Below are positions 28,669 to 38,900 of a stretch of DNA of 64,000 bases, piece after piece. Every line of letters starts with the position of its first letter. Positions within the stretch are counted from its first letter, which is position 1. The notes under the pieces were generated by a model that was given only the letters and a program-made list of their open reading frames with translations, did not search any database and was not told the origin of the DNA. The DNA lies in NCBI GenBank assembly GCA_947480015.1, contig CANKBS010000003.1, positions 124,001 to 188,000 on the forward strand, written 5' to 3'. The stretch comes from Sphingobacteriaceae bacterium (GTDB taxonomy: Bacteria > Bacteroidota > Bacteroidia > B-17B0 > Aurantibacillaceae). The position numbers and the translations under genes are program-made.

Positions 28669-29865
28669 TTAGTTTTTAGTAATAATCATAAGATTACTGT
28701 TCTTATCTTTAAAATTATAACCTATCCCAAAACCCAAAGGTGTTGACCCTTGTTTTTTATACAATGAATCCAAGTCCTTTTGGTAGCGATTACTGAACAT
28801 GGCAATTGGTTTGCTGTAAGTTCCGAAGAGTTTATAATTTCGCATTACCCCGTCTTTTTCAAAATAACTAAAGGCTATCCCACTGTCATCCTGAACAATG
28901 CTTGTTGAACCATTAAGAATGGTATTTCTTACCACAGAAAAGTGTTCTTTATGTAAAAGATAAGAAGCTCCTTTTAAATAGGTATTAAAGTGTTGCATGC
29001 CGGCCAAATAGTGTTTAAAACCCTTATTTCCCTTTAGCGCATAATCAGCCATGTTTAAAGAGAAATAACTAAGTTCCTTCAATTCTGAATTTGCTGTATT
29101 AAACATAATCTCGATGCCTTTACTTGCTTCTTTTGCCTGAGCCAGTTTATTAAATCCAGACAAATAAACTTTATTTCCTAAAGAGTCGAGTGTGAATGCT
29201 TTGGCAGATACCACAGTATTGCCGCTTCTATTCAGAAACAGAAAAAGCAAATGCAAGGTGCCGTTGATCTCTGTATTTTTGAGATCCTTACTCATGCTTT
29301 CCGTTCTGAAAAAACTAAATTTTAAAATAGCATTCAACGAGGTGTTTAATTTATTAAAATAACGTTTTAAGGTATCATTTTGTATGTCCTTAAATTCAGG
29401 CAAACTACCCACCGGCTCAAGACCCACTAAAATGTACTTCGTAGCATCGGGAAAGAATAAAACCGGGTATAAAATATCGGGGCCGGAAAATGGGTAGAAA
29501 AGAGTTGGTTCTGTTTTTATTGCTTTTTGTAATTCGGTGTTTCTAAAATCAAGCAAACGTGTCACTCTGTTAGAATCAAAATCATTCCAGCGTTTAGAAA
29601 AACCAGCTGCAAAATCTTTGTAATTTAGGTTAGCTGTTATTGCGGGGAAAACTTTCGAACTATCGCACATACCGGCCATAATAGCCGCCATGTCGTTAAG
29701 GGTGTCATTTACCAAGGCCAGCTTTTTATGCTCCAATTTTTGAGTCGTTATACTATCCGTATGCTGTTTGTTGATGCTGTCGTTTGAAGCATGATATGAT
29801 TCTTCCTTTTTAGTGCCGGGATTGCAGGCTACAAGAATTAGTATTAAAGCCAGGTATTTGGTCAT
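28669..29865 (-). CDS. lipoprotein of unknown function
   Basis: 398 residues. The lipobox LVAC near residue 14 gives a lipidated Cys followed by a charged linker (NPGTKKEES). The rest looks like a globular alpha/beta protein without familiar motifs. It is the first gene of a minus-strand run of three with the serine hydrolase (4-bp gap) and the ACMSD-like enzyme (8-bp gap). By position it could be a cell-surface binding or accessory protein for these two enzymes. No homologous family is recognised. Confidence 0.62.
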   Translation of the reverse strand: MTKYLALILILVACNPGTKKEESYHASNDSINKQHTDSITTQKLEHKKLALVNDTLNDMAAIMAGMCDSSKVFPAITANLNYKDFAAGFSKRWNDFDSNRVTRLLDFRNTELQKAIKTEPTLFYPFSGPDILYPVLFFPDATKYILVGLEPVGSLPEFKDIQNDTLKRYFNKLNTSLNAILKFSFFRTESMSKDLKNTEINGTLHLLFLFLNRSGNTVVSAKAFTLDSLGNKVYLSGFNKLAQAKEASKGIEIMFNTANSELKELSYFSLNMADYALKGNKGFKHYLAGMQHFNTYLKGASYLLHKEHFSVVRNTILNGSTSIVQDDSGIAFSYFEKDGVMRNYKLFGTYSKPIAMFSNRYQKDLDSLYKKQGSTPLGFGIGYNFKDKNSNLMIITKN

Positions 29866-29901
29866 GCCAACAAAATTAATGCATTTGCGTTGAGATAAAA
29901 G

Positions 29902-29924
29902 AAAAAAAGCGGGGAATTCCCGCT
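29902..29924 (-). terminator. intrinsic terminator of the MerR gene
   Basis: Minus strand: AGCGGG, loop AATTC, CCCGCT, then T run. It separates merR from the downstream lipoprotein operon. Confidence 0.75.
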
Positions 29925-29951
29925 CATTTATTATATTTTTTGAATTTGGAA

Positions 29952-30305
29952 CTAGTCTTCTTCCTTATCGCGCAGTTCTATTAGTTTTTCGCGTATAGAC
30001 TTTAATTTTTGAATCACCTCTGAATTGATATCACCCACCGATTTATTATGATTTTTGTTCTTTAATTGCTCTTTGGCGCCTTGTATGGTAAAGCCTTTTT
30101 GTTTCACCAGATCAACGATCTGGCTGATATGTTCGATATCTTTTTTAGTAAATAAACGGTTTCCCTTTTTGTTTTTTGTGGGCTTTAATACATCAAATTC
30201 TTTTTCCCAAAAGCGCAAGGTGCTTGCATTGAGGTCAAACAATTCAGAAACCTCGCTAATTGAATAATATAGCTTTTGCGTTTCTTCTTTTTCGTTTACA
30301 CCCAT
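29952..30305 (-). CDS. MerR-family transcriptional regulator
   Basis: 117 residues. Winged HTH at the N-terminus: YYSISEVSELFDLNASTLRFWEKEFDVLKPTKNKKGNRLFTKKDIEHISQIVDLV, as in MerR N-domains. The C-terminal coiled helix (KSIREKLIELRDKEED) is short, without an effector domain or metal-binding Cys. It resembles the small MerR proteins common in Bacteroidota that accompany housekeeping genes. The target is not visible; it is flanked by terminators on both sides. Confidence 0.9.
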   Translation of the reverse strand: MGVNEKEETQKLYYSISEVSELFDLNASTLRFWEKEFDVLKPTKNKKGNRLFTKKDIEHISQIVDLVKQKGFTIQGAKEQLKNKNHNKSVGDINSEVIQKLKSIREKLIELRDKEED

Positions 30306-30401
30306 TGAACTTGCTGTTTAATATAAAATAAATGTAATTCTAATTGACCCAAAATCAAGTTTTAGTTTTCAACAGAAAAGGGGGGATTTTAACAAGCATA
30401 A

Positions 30402-30431
30402 AAAAAGCCTACTCTACTAAGCTGGCTTTTT
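30402..30431. terminator. bidirectional terminator between lipoprotein gene and merR
   Basis: AAAAAGCC and GGCTTTTT form an 8-bp stem around a 14-nt loop, so T runs exist on both strands. It follows the 30447 gene on the minus strand. Confidence 0.75.
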
Positions 30432-30446
30432 ATATGTGCGGTACGA

Positions 30447-31460
30447 CTATGGCAGAATGATATTATAGGTATTACCGTTAATGGTAAGGGTGGCGTTCAG
30501 GTCACAATTACCATTACCATAATCGATTACACGTGGGTAACGATTAGCAGGTGAATAAGTTATTGTGCCACTCACAAATGGGTGACGGTGTAGGTGTAAT
30601 GGATCGGGTGTACAAGCAAAATCGCGAACCAAATTAGAGGCTACCGAAGTATAATTTTCATTTTTTGCATTAACACCGGTAGCCGAACCGTTTAATTTAA
30701 CTCGTGCAAGTGTCCAAACAATGGCTTTGTTTTGACCTCGGTAACAAGCGGTATCGCTGGTGTTTACCAATTCTTTGGTACGACTGCATGCCCAACTTAT
30801 GGTTCCGGCATTACTGGGTTTGATAATTGAAATAGTGGCATTAACCGACCAGGTTAAATTCACGCCCGGATTAACACCCGAAGAAATCGTATTTGGAGTT
30901 GTGTTTGTGACTGTTTTATTTACAATGTTGACAGTATAACCATCCACCACATAATTTTGAGAACTTACAGTCATACTAAATCCAGGATTACGATAATGTA
31001 TGGCGTTTGTAGAAGTTGAGGCGGAAAAATTATAAACTAAAATACCGGTGCGTGTATGGCCATCATTTCCAACACAACCGCTTGTGCCAAAATTAACTGT
31101 GATGACTTGCCCTGCTGTTGTAACAGTTGCACAAGGCGTTACCGCCAGTCCTTCATCGCCAGTAACACTGCTACTTCCACTTTGTTTAAATGTACTGAGT
31201 ATACCGTTATCAGAAACCTGACTTCCCATGTTTTCAATATCACTCACAAAACTTTCTGCCAGATTATTATCGGTTGCCGTGCTTTGTTCGTTCTCGGTTT
31301 GTACAACAGGGTCGGTAGTTTCCTGTGTTTTTTTCTTACAGGAAGTAAAACCCATAGTTCCCATGACTAATGCTGTTGTTATAAACAAGCCAACTAGTTT
31401 TCCACTGCTCAACCCTGACTTATTTTTTTCAGAGAAGAATTTTTTGATGTTTGTTTTCAT
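30447..31460 (-). CDS. exported lipoprotein of unknown function
   Basis: 337 residues. A long basic N-terminus (MKTNIKKFFSEKNKSGLSSG) precedes a hydrophobic stretch and lipobox-like FTSCKKK with the Cys at about 41. An acidic, Thr-rich linker follows, then a beta-rich body with repeated TVSS, TVTN and TYSPANRYPRVIDYGNGNC segments. There are several Cys. It resembles extracellular beta-sandwich adhesin-like proteins, but no family is assigned. It is flanked by a terminator at 30402. Confidence 0.6.
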   Translation of the reverse strand: MKTNIKKFFSEKNKSGLSSGKLVGLFITTALVMGTMGFTSCKKKTQETTDPVVQTENEQSTATDNNLAESFVSDIENMGSQVSDNGILSTFKQSGSSSVTGDEGLAVTPCATVTTAGQVITVNFGTSGCVGNDGHTRTGILVYNFSASTSTNAIHYRNPGFSMTVSSQNYVVDGYTVNIVNKTVTNTTPNTISSGVNPGVNLTWSVNATISIIKPSNAGTISWACSRTKELVNTSDTACYRGQNKAIVWTLARVKLNGSATGVNAKNENYTSVASNLVRDFACTPDPLHLHRHPFVSGTITYSPANRYPRVIDYGNGNCDLNATLTINGNTYNIILP

Positions 31461-31543
31461 TGTGTAAGGTTTATTGTTTGTGATTTGTATCTATGACTTC
31501 ATTTCATGAGGAAGGTTTAATTAAGCCTTAATTTTTTTTGAAT

Positions 31544-32452
31544 TTAATAATAAATTGGTCTGAATTTTAAGCTATGACCGCTTAGCTCGAGCGCAGGTGC
31601 CGGTATTTTAAGTAAATTAAAAACAGAGAAAATTCCTTTTAATACTTTCGATTTAGTTTTTATGCGGCTTAGGTCAACATCCAAGCTTAGATAGTAATTT
31701 CGTTGCCTTTCGAAATGAAGCACATTTCCATTCTTATCTGTCACGTCGTTATTTATAAACCCTCCAATCATACCGATGGCATTATAACCCAGTGCCACAT
31801 TTAGCCATTTAGGAAATTTAGTTTCTTTTGGCATAAATGAAGAAGGATTAATGCTGAGCCAATAACTTTGTCCGTTGTAATCCTTAAGTAATTGCGTTGA
31901 AAAGTTTTCCCCCAACAAAGTTGGATTGTACTGAGCGAAGCCGCTGTTGTTGTATGAAAACTTCAATAACACGCGTTGCTCTCTCCAAAAGGCCTGTTGC
32001 GAAATGGCTAATGATGAGCCAAAGGCATTCGCACACATATCACCCCATGAAAAACCCCAGCCACTGCTAAAACCATCCATGCATTCAATGGCGGTCATAT
32101 AAGCAAAACCCATGGTGCCTCCAATCCACATGGTTTTGTTTTTAGTAAACCCTGCCCAATCATAGGCATTCATCATTAAACGTGATGTTTGGTAGGTTGT
32201 AAAAGTATGTCCGAGTTTATCCATCTGCATCCACTCTGCATTGTCGTTAAAAAAATGAAAATTTCCGGTGGCATAATCTGCATACCAAGCCTGATTCAGA
32301 TAAAGCAAAGAACCAGTGGTAAGCAGCATGGCCGAGCTACTCAAAAGCATTTTTCGTTTTTCGATCCTGGCTCCCTTCGAAGTATCCACCTGTGAAAAAG
32401 TGGTTTTGAACACCGTCAGAAAAACTAAAATACAGATTAGTCGCTTTTGCAT
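31544..32452 (-). CDS. DUF2279 family exported protein
   Basis: 302 residues. N-terminal signal peptide (CILVFLTVFKTTFSQ). The body has the DUF2279 pattern DKLGHTFTTYQTSRLM, YDWAGFTKNKTMWIGGTMGFAYM, and FSSGWGFSWGDMCANAFGS, with hydrophobic segments suggesting outer-membrane or periplasmic association. Function of the family unknown. It stands 62 bp downstream of the sigma-operon outer-membrane gene on the same strand, so it may be transcribed with it. Confidence 0.78.
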   Translation of the reverse strand: MQKRLICILVFLTVFKTTFSQVDTSKGARIEKRKMLLSSSAMLLTTGSLLYLNQAWYADYATGNFHFFNDNAEWMQMDKLGHTFTTYQTSRLMMNAYDWAGFTKNKTMWIGGTMGFAYMTAIECMDGFSSGWGFSWGDMCANAFGSSLAISQQAFWREQRVLLKFSYNNSGFAQYNPTLLGENFSTQLLKDYNGQSYWLSINPSSFMPKETKFPKWLNVALGYNAIGMIGGFINNDVTDKNGNVLHFERQRNYYLSLDVDLSRIKTKSKVLKGIFSVFNLLKIPAPALELSGHSLKFRPIYY

Positions 32453-32514
32453 TAAAGCAAATATAAAACAAAATTTAAGTAAAAGGCCTGTTGATCATGA
32501 TATCAAACATGGCG

Positions 32515-33690
32515 TTAAAAGTCGTTATAATCAACCAGATCCTGAACTGACTTGAGGTTATAATCAGATTTTTTCTTTGGTGTTAGAGGAATTTGTGCAT
32601 TACCATTATTCTGACCCATGGTATTATTGAGATCAATGGCATCGTAAATATTCCGGTTATTATAAAATGATTTTGTTTTGCCGAATTTGAACACCAATCC
32701 GAAATTAAAATACAAACTTGGCGCAATATCTTTAGTAAAGAAGTAGGTACTGTATATTCCTGCTCTGCCTTTGTTTGCCCGTTCTGAATAAAAACTAATA
32801 TTGTTTCTTGAGCTGATTCCGGAAGCCATATAAAAATTAAAGTGAGTACTAACCCGTACATCAAATCGAAATCCCGTATTTATTTCATAACGTGCAAAGT
32901 GAAAGGTGGCATCCGTTTTTTTATAATAGAGGGAATCGTGGTTAGAGAAATTAAACATACCCCCTTGAGGTTTGGTGTAAACACTAAAAATATATTTCGA
33001 TTTGAAAGGGAAATTAAGACTGGCGCAGCGTGGAAACTGAATGCTTAAATTTACTTTATCCAAGCGTCCGATTCTGAATCCAATAAAAGGCAAGTATAAG
33101 CGGTTACCCCATAAAAATGATTTCGTAACACCCAACCGCATATTTAGTTTATCACTAAAATTATAACTATAAATCGCACTGCTTGCTAGGCGGTAATAAG
33201 GCCGTGAAGGATACGTCACGTCATGGGTTACAAAAGGTGAAACCTCAAAAAACCATAATCCTTTTCTTCCGGTATTATAAATAAAGCGCAAACCAATACC
33301 GGCCTTTACTAATTTATGCTGACTCAAACCATCAAAGACAGGTTTTAAAGCCAAATAATTTCCGGTGAGCAAAAGATGCACATTTGAAATGGCACCATCA
33401 GTTTCTTTAATGTCCTTCGTGTATAAGGGAATATGAAAAGATAAATTAAATTGTTTGATGCCGTAACTTTTCAAACGTTTGTTAATAGGAGGAATGGTAT
33501 CCTTAAAGGCCCTGTCTGGCTTGCGGTAAGCATCCATAACAATAAGCGTGTTGAAATAATGTTTGGGTGATTTAATGTTTAAACTATCGAATGATGTTTG
33601 GGCCGTAATTGCTCCGTATATAAAAAAAAGAAGGCAGATTAATGCCGACTTAAAATTGAAAACTAGGTGTATGTTTTTCAATTTATTCAC
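32515..33690 (-). CDS. putative outer-membrane beta-barrel protein
   Basis: 391 residues with signal peptide (ALICLLFFIYGAITAQ). The mature part is rich in amphipathic strands such as LLLTGNYLALKP, AGIGLRFIYNT and GLWFFEVSPFVT, typical of an outer-membrane barrel. The C-terminus turns hydrophilic (KKKSDYNLKSVQDLVDYNDF). A DUF6268-like barrel is possible, not proved. It overlaps the Spy-like gene by 8 bp and is the last product of the ECF sigma operon. Confidence 0.65.
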   Translation of the reverse strand: MNKLKNIHLVFNFKSALICLLFFIYGAITAQTSFDSLNIKSPKHYFNTLIVMDAYRKPDRAFKDTIPPINKRLKSYGIKQFNLSFHIPLYTKDIKETDGAISNVHLLLTGNYLALKPVFDGLSQHKLVKAGIGLRFIYNTGRKGLWFFEVSPFVTHDVTYPSRPYYRLASSAIYSYNFSDKLNMRLGVTKSFLWGNRLYLPFIGFRIGRLDKVNLSIQFPRCASLNFPFKSKYIFSVYTKPQGGMFNFSNHDSLYYKKTDATFHFARYEINTGFRFDVRVSTHFNFYMASGISSRNNISFYSERANKGRAGIYSTYFFTKDIAPSLYFNFGLVFKFGKTKSFYNNRNIYDAIDLNNTMGQNNGNAQIPLTPKKKSDYNLKSVQDLVDYNDF

Positions 33691-34111
33691 TTTTTTCTTT
33701 AATACTGTTAATGATCTCGCGTTTAAACTCTTCTTCGGCTAAGCGTAACTTCACTATTTTTTTTGCGCCAATAATGGTTTTGATTTTTTCGCTATATTGT
33801 TTATGCACATCGGTTTCGGCCTGGCGCGATTGTATGTCAAGTTGGTATAATTCTTCGGCTTCCTCATTGCTGGCATTTAAGCCCTTGCGGTTGTAACTCT
33901 GACGGAGATTGCGTTTGATGGCCTTTATTTTATCGTTATATTCATTATAAAGTGGCCAAAATTTTTCTGATTCAGAGCTGGTTAATTCCAATTTTTTAGA
34001 AATAAAAGTCACCCGCAAAGCCTCCACTTTATCCCTTTCGGTTTGGGCAAAGAGTTGCTCTGTAGAAAACAACACAGTGATGAGTACAAATATCTTAAAC
34101 AGGTCCTTCAT
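33683..34111 (-). CDS. periplasmic Spy/CpxP-like helical protein
   Basis: 142 residues. Signal peptide (FKIFVLITVLFSTEQLFAQ). A charged helical body follows with FISKKLELTSSESEKFWPLYNEYNDKIKAIK and a Glu/Lys-rich C-terminal coil. The pattern matches the small periplasmic 'sensor of ECF sigma factor' proteins of Bacteroidota, related in fold to Spy/CpxP. It directly abuts the anti-sigma-like gene (stop and start touch) and overlaps the barrel gene by 8 bp. It may sense envelope stress for the sigma factor. Confidence 0.75.
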   Translation of the reverse strand: MKDLFKIFVLITVLFSTEQLFAQTERDKVEALRVTFISKKLELTSSESEKFWPLYNEYNDKIKAIKRNLRQSYNRKGLNASNEEAEELYQLDIQSRQAETDVHKQYSEKIKTIIGAKKIVKLRLAEEEFKREIINSIKEKSE

Positions 34112-34903
34112 TTACATTTCATCCAACAGATCTTCGGCACTTAAATTCTTAAAATCACTGTCAGTAGTTTTTTTATTTTCTTTTTTAATTTCTTTAGCTT
34201 CCAGTTTTTTTTCGAGTTTACTTGAGTTGACTAACTCATACAATTCATCGTTATCCAGATTTTCAAGATTTTTAGTTTTTACCAAATCGTTCTTGTCAAT
34301 ACAGGCCATCGTACCACAATCTTTTACTTCAATTGTTGTAAAATAAAAGGAAAAGATCCAAAAACCCAGACTCAACACAACTATCGCGGCTGCTGCAAAA
34401 GCGAGGCGTTTGGTGAATAAATGAATAATCCTTCCAACTTCTTTTTTTACAAGATTTGAATTGAGTTGACTTTTGTTCTTTTCAAAATAATTGGCAGGGA
34501 TAACAAAGCCGGCCTTGTACTTTAACCCGTTTAACTGCGTAAAAGAATGTAACTCATCTTCTGAATCACTGATAACTTTAGCTAATTCAGACACTTCGGC
34601 TTTTTCAAAATAATCAGAAGGTACGGTAAATACCGGCTTGTTTTTTACCTTATATAATTCGGAATAAGTTACTATATCAAGATTGCCAGCATTTAAACCA
34701 AAATAATCCTGAGGCACTACAAATCCGCAATGGTTTGCACTTAGCGCTCTTTTCAATTTTAGCAAAAAAGCAAATTCTTTATGTTCATCCTGCCAGGCAA
34801 TTTTATTCATGATCGACTCAGCCGATTGTTTAAAATAATCCTGAGGCAAGGCAAAGTCATTTGCTTCATTGTCTGATGGAATATGTCCGTTTTCGTTACT
34901 CAC
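34112..34903 (-). CDS. membrane anti-sigma-like protein with four VPxxYF repeats
   Basis: 263 residues. The cytoplasmic N-terminal part has four copies of the motif F-x-[VLI]-P-x-[DN]-Y-F at about 17-24, 61-68, 92-99 and 133-140. A single transmembrane helix (about 168-188) and an acidic/Lys-rich periplasmic tail ending in LSAEDLLDEM follow. The position directly after the sigma factor (33-bp gap) and before the Spy-like sensor is that of an anti-sigma factor. The sequence is not a recognised RseA/FecR family; the repeats may contact sigma. Confidence 0.68.
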   Translation of the reverse strand: MSNENGHIPSDNEANDFALPQDYFKQSAESIMNKIAWQDEHKEFAFLLKLKRALSANHCGFVVPQDYFGLNAGNLDIVTYSELYKVKNKPVFTVPSDYFEKAEVSELAKVISDSEDELHSFTQLNGLKYKAGFVIPANYFEKNKSQLNSNLVKKEVGRIIHLFTKRLAFAAAAIVVLSLGFWIFSFYFTTIEVKDCGTMACIDKNDLVKTKNLENLDNDELYELVNSSKLEKKLEAKEIKKENKKTTDSDFKNLSAEDLLDEM

Positions 34904-34936
34904 GCTACCTTTTAGATGCTATAATTCGTTGTTAGT

Positions 34937-35485
34937 TTAAGTGTTCACCAATATTTCCTCAATTTTCTTAGCGGCAATGTGATAACTCGCTTTGAGCGCC
35001 CCAACCGAAGTTTCAAGAATTTCCGACATTTGTTCATAAGGCGTTTCATCGTAATAACGCATGTTAAACACCAGTCGTTGTTTTTCAGGAAGCGTAAGAA
35101 TGGCTTGTTGTAATTTTAATTGTATGACGTCACCTGTAAAATAATTATCCGATTCCAGATTTTTACTCAATTCATATTCAATCGGATTTATGGAGGTGGT
35201 TTGTCGTTTTTGTTTTTGCCTTAATAAGGTCAGTGCTTCATTGGTGGCTATGCGGTAGATCCATGTATATAACTGACTTTCGCCTTTAAAATTTTCGAGG
35301 CCTTTCCAGATCTTAATAAACGTATTTTGCAGTGCATCATCACTGTCGTCGTGATCAATCACGATTTTCCGGATATGCCAGTATAAACGTTGCTGATATT
35401 TAGTAATGAGGTGGCTCAAGGCGGAGTTACGCGACTTTTCATCACGAAACAGTTCCAAAATTGTATGATCCTCCAAATTTGCCAC
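34937..35485 (-). CDS. ECF RNA polymerase sigma factor (RpoE-like)
   Basis: 182 residues. Sigma2: LSHLITKYQQRLYWHIRKIVIDHDDSDDALQNTFIKIWKGLENFKGESQLYTWIYRIATNEAL. Sigma4: AILTLPEKQRLVFNMRYYDETPYEQMSEILETSVGALKASYHIAAKKIE, with helix-turn-helix. It is the promoter-proximal gene of a four-gene operon. It should be held by the membrane protein downstream and released when the envelope is disturbed. The divergent 35545 gene starts 59 bp upstream. Confidence 0.94.
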   Translation of the reverse strand: MANLEDHTILELFRDEKSRNSALSHLITKYQQRLYWHIRKIVIDHDDSDDALQNTFIKIWKGLENFKGESQLYTWIYRIATNEALTLLRQKQKRQTTSINPIEYELSKNLESDNYFTGDVIQLKLQQAILTLPEKQRLVFNMRYYDETPYEQMSEILETSVGALKASYHIAAKKIEEILVNT

Positions 35486-35544
35486 TAATAATAATTGTTA
35501 GATGTAAAAATAAACTAAAAGTTTAATTTTGACCTAAATTAAAG

Positions 35545-35889
35545 ATGGAGCTCATAGATAAAATAAAAAAATATGAAAATTTCCACATTGTACTTTGGCT
35601 GCTTAAAGATACGTGTTGGATGCTTGAACTGAGGTGGCTTGGGGCTTCCATAATGGTACCAACCCTTCTTTTCGCATTTTACATTGTAAATAAAACCTCT
35701 AAATCTGCCGATTTTTACATCAATCTGGCTATCTTTTTCTGGATTTTCGCAAATAGTTTCTGGATGATGACCGAGTTTTTCTTTCAAAATCAATTCAAAT
35801 ATTTCTCCATCATTCCCTTTAGTCTTGGTTTTGTATTTGTAGCTGTTTTTTACTGGAAGGCTTTCCTCACCAAACGCCTTAATTCATAG
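35545..35889 (+). CDS. small integral membrane protein of unknown function
   Basis: 114 residues with three to four hydrophobic segments (about 31-49, 57-78, 88-107) and aromatic-rich helices (FFWIFANSFWMMTEFFF). I do not recognise a family. ATG start at 35545, divergent from the sigma operon. It ends 101 bp before icmF on the same strand; there is no evidence of operon linkage beyond position. Confidence 0.6.
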   Translation: MELIDKIKKYENFHIVLWLLKDTCWMLELRWLGASIMVPTLLFAFYIVNKTSKSADFYINLAIFFWIFANSFWMMTEFFFQNQFKYFSIIPFSLGFVFVAVFYWKAFLTKRLNS

Positions 35890-35990
35890 ATTCAGCCTAT
35901 TTCCCCTAAAATTAAATCACAATCTTTCTTTTATTAAAAAAATTAAAGAAATTGGCTTAAATCCTTTAAATTTATGCCTCTAAAAGATTG

Positions 35991-38900
35991 ATGATGATAG
36001 AAACCAAACCGTATCAAACCAAACACAAAATAAGAATCGTCACAGCTGCTGCCCTTTTTGATGGGCATGATGCTGCCATTAATATCATGCGCCGTGTGAT
36101 GCAAAGTACCGGAGCAGAAATAATCCATTTGGGTCACGATCGCAGTGTGCAGGAAATTGTAGATTGCGCCATTCAAGAAGATGCCAATGCCATTGCTATT
36201 ACCAGCTACCAGGGCGGTCATAATGAGTATTTTAAATACATGTTTGATCTGTTGAAAGAGCGGGGATGCGGACACATCAAGATTTTTGGCGGCGGCGGTG
36301 GCACCATCCTTCCATCAGAAATCGAAGAACTTCAGAATTACGGTATTGCCCGCATTTACCATCCCGATGATGGACGTTCACTTGGCTTGCAAGGCATGAT
36401 CAACGATGTGTTAAAACAAAGTGATTATGCTACCGGCGCCAATTTAAACGGTGAAGCGCTGCATTTAAAAGAAAAAGATCATAAATCAATTGCCCGTTTA
36501 ATTTCTGCAGCCGAAAATTTTAATGAGGAAAGTAAAGCGGTACTTAGTAAAATTCGTGAGGAGGCCAAAAAATCAACAACCCCCGTGATTGGTATAACCG
36601 GTACTGGTGGAGCAGGTAAATCATCACTAGTGGATGAGTTGGTGCGTCGTTTTTTATTGGATTTTCCCGACAAACACATTGGTATCGTTTCGGTTGATCC
36701 GAGTAAACGTAAAACCGGTGGTGCTTTATTAGGTGATCGTATCCGTATGAATTCGATCAAAAATCCCCGTGTTTACATGCGTTCACTGGCCACCCGCCAG
36801 AGTAATTTAGCCTTAAGTAAATACGTACAAGATGCCATCGATATTTTAAAAGTGTCGGGTTTCGACCTAGTGATTATTGAAACAGCCGGTATTGGACAAA
36901 GTGATACCGAAATCATCGAACACAGCAACATGAGCTTGTACATTATGACACCTGAATTTGGTGCCGCTACACAACTCGAAAAAATAGACATGCTGGAGTT
37001 TGCCGACATCGTAGCCATAAATAAATTCGACAAACGCGGTGCTTTGGATGCCCTGCGTGACGTAAAAAAACAATACAAACGCAATCATAATCTGTGGGAC
37101 AGCAAAGATGAAGATATTCCGGTGTATGGCACCATAGCTTCTCAATTCAACGATCCGGGAACCAACACACTTTACAAGGCATTGATGGATAAGTTGGTTG
37201 AAAAAACCAAATGTAATCTCATCTCCACTTTCAAAATTAGCGATGAAATGAGCGAGAAGATTTACATCATTCCTCCTCATCGCACCCGTTATTTAAGTGA
37301 AATTTCGGAAGCTTCGCGCGCTTATGACAAATGGACTAACGATCAGGCCCGCATTGCCATACAATTGCAAAGCATTCGAAATACGATTGACACCTTAAAA
37401 AATTCAAAAATTGAGGATAGGGATCGTATCATTAAAACACTGCAAGAACAATCGGAAGTGATCCGTTTGGATATTGACCCACGTAACTTAAAAACCTTAG
37501 AAACTTTCGACGCTAAGAAACAACGTTACGTTGATGAATACTACATTTTTAAAGTGCGCGACAAAGAAATTAAAATTAAAACGCATTACGAAAGTTTATC
37601 ACATTCACAAATTCCAAAAGTTTCAGTTCCGAAGTATTCGGGCTGGGGTGATATTTTAAAATGGAGTTTGCGCGAAAATTTTCCGGGTGAATTTCCTTAT
37701 ACAGCCGGCATTTACCCGTTTAAACGCGAAGGCGAAGATCCAACGCGCATGTTTGCTGGCGAAGGCGGACCCGAACGCACCAACAAACGTTTTCACTATG
37801 TAAGTATTGGCATGCCTGCACATCGTTTAAGTACGGCCTTCGACAGCGTTACCCTTTATGGAAATGATCCCGATAACCGTCCGGATATTTATGGTAAAAT
37901 TGGCAATAGCGGTGTAAGTGTGTGTTGTTTGGATGACGCTAAAAAATTATACTCCGGTTTTAATTTAGCTGACCCCAAAACTTCTGTATCTATGACCATT
38001 AATGGTCCAGCTGCAACCATTGCTGCCTTTTATATGAATGCCGCTATTGATCAGCAATGTGAATTTTACATCAAAGAAAACGGACTTGAAAAAGAAGTCG
38101 ATAAAAAAATCGACGAACTGTTTAAGAAAAAAGGAACCGAACGTCCGCGTTACAACGAAGCTGAATTGCCAGAAGGCAACAATGGCTTAGGTTTAATGCT
38201 ATTGGGTGTTACCGGCGATATGGTATTACCAGCAGACGTGTATGAAAAAATTAAAACTTATACTTTATCGCAGGTACGTGGTACCGTTCAGGCCGATATT
38301 TTAAAAGAAGATCAGGCGCAAAACACGTGTATATTCAGTACTGAATTCAGTTTACGCGTGATGGGTGATGTGCAGCAATATTTTATTGATAAAAATGTAA
38401 GAAACTTTTATTCGGTTTCCATTAGTGGTTATCACATTGCTGAAGCGGGCGCCAATCCTATTTCGCAGCTGGCCTTTACGTTATCAAACGGATTTACATT
38501 TGTGGAGTATTACTTAAGTCGCGGTATGAACATCAATGATTTTGCACCGAACTTATCTTTCTTTTTCAGTAATGGTATCGATCCCGAATACAGTGTCATT
38601 GGTCGCGTAGCCCGTCGTATATGGGCCAAAGCCATGAAACAAAAATACGGCGCTAACGAAAGAAGTCAGATGTTGAAATACCACATTCAAACATCAGGAC
38701 GGTCGTTGCATGCTCAGGAAATTGACTTTAATGATATCCGTACCACACTTCAGGCTTTATATGCCATTTATGATAACTGCAACAGTTTACATACCAATGC
38801 CTATGATGAAGCCATTACCACGCCTACCGAAGAATCGGTTCGCAGGGCCATGGCCATTCAATTGATCATTAACCGCGAATTAGGTTTAGCTAAAAATGAA

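Noticed and set aside
36867-37280. Minus-strand ORFs inside icmF
   Set aside because: Shadow frames opposite the conserved GTPase and mutase domains.
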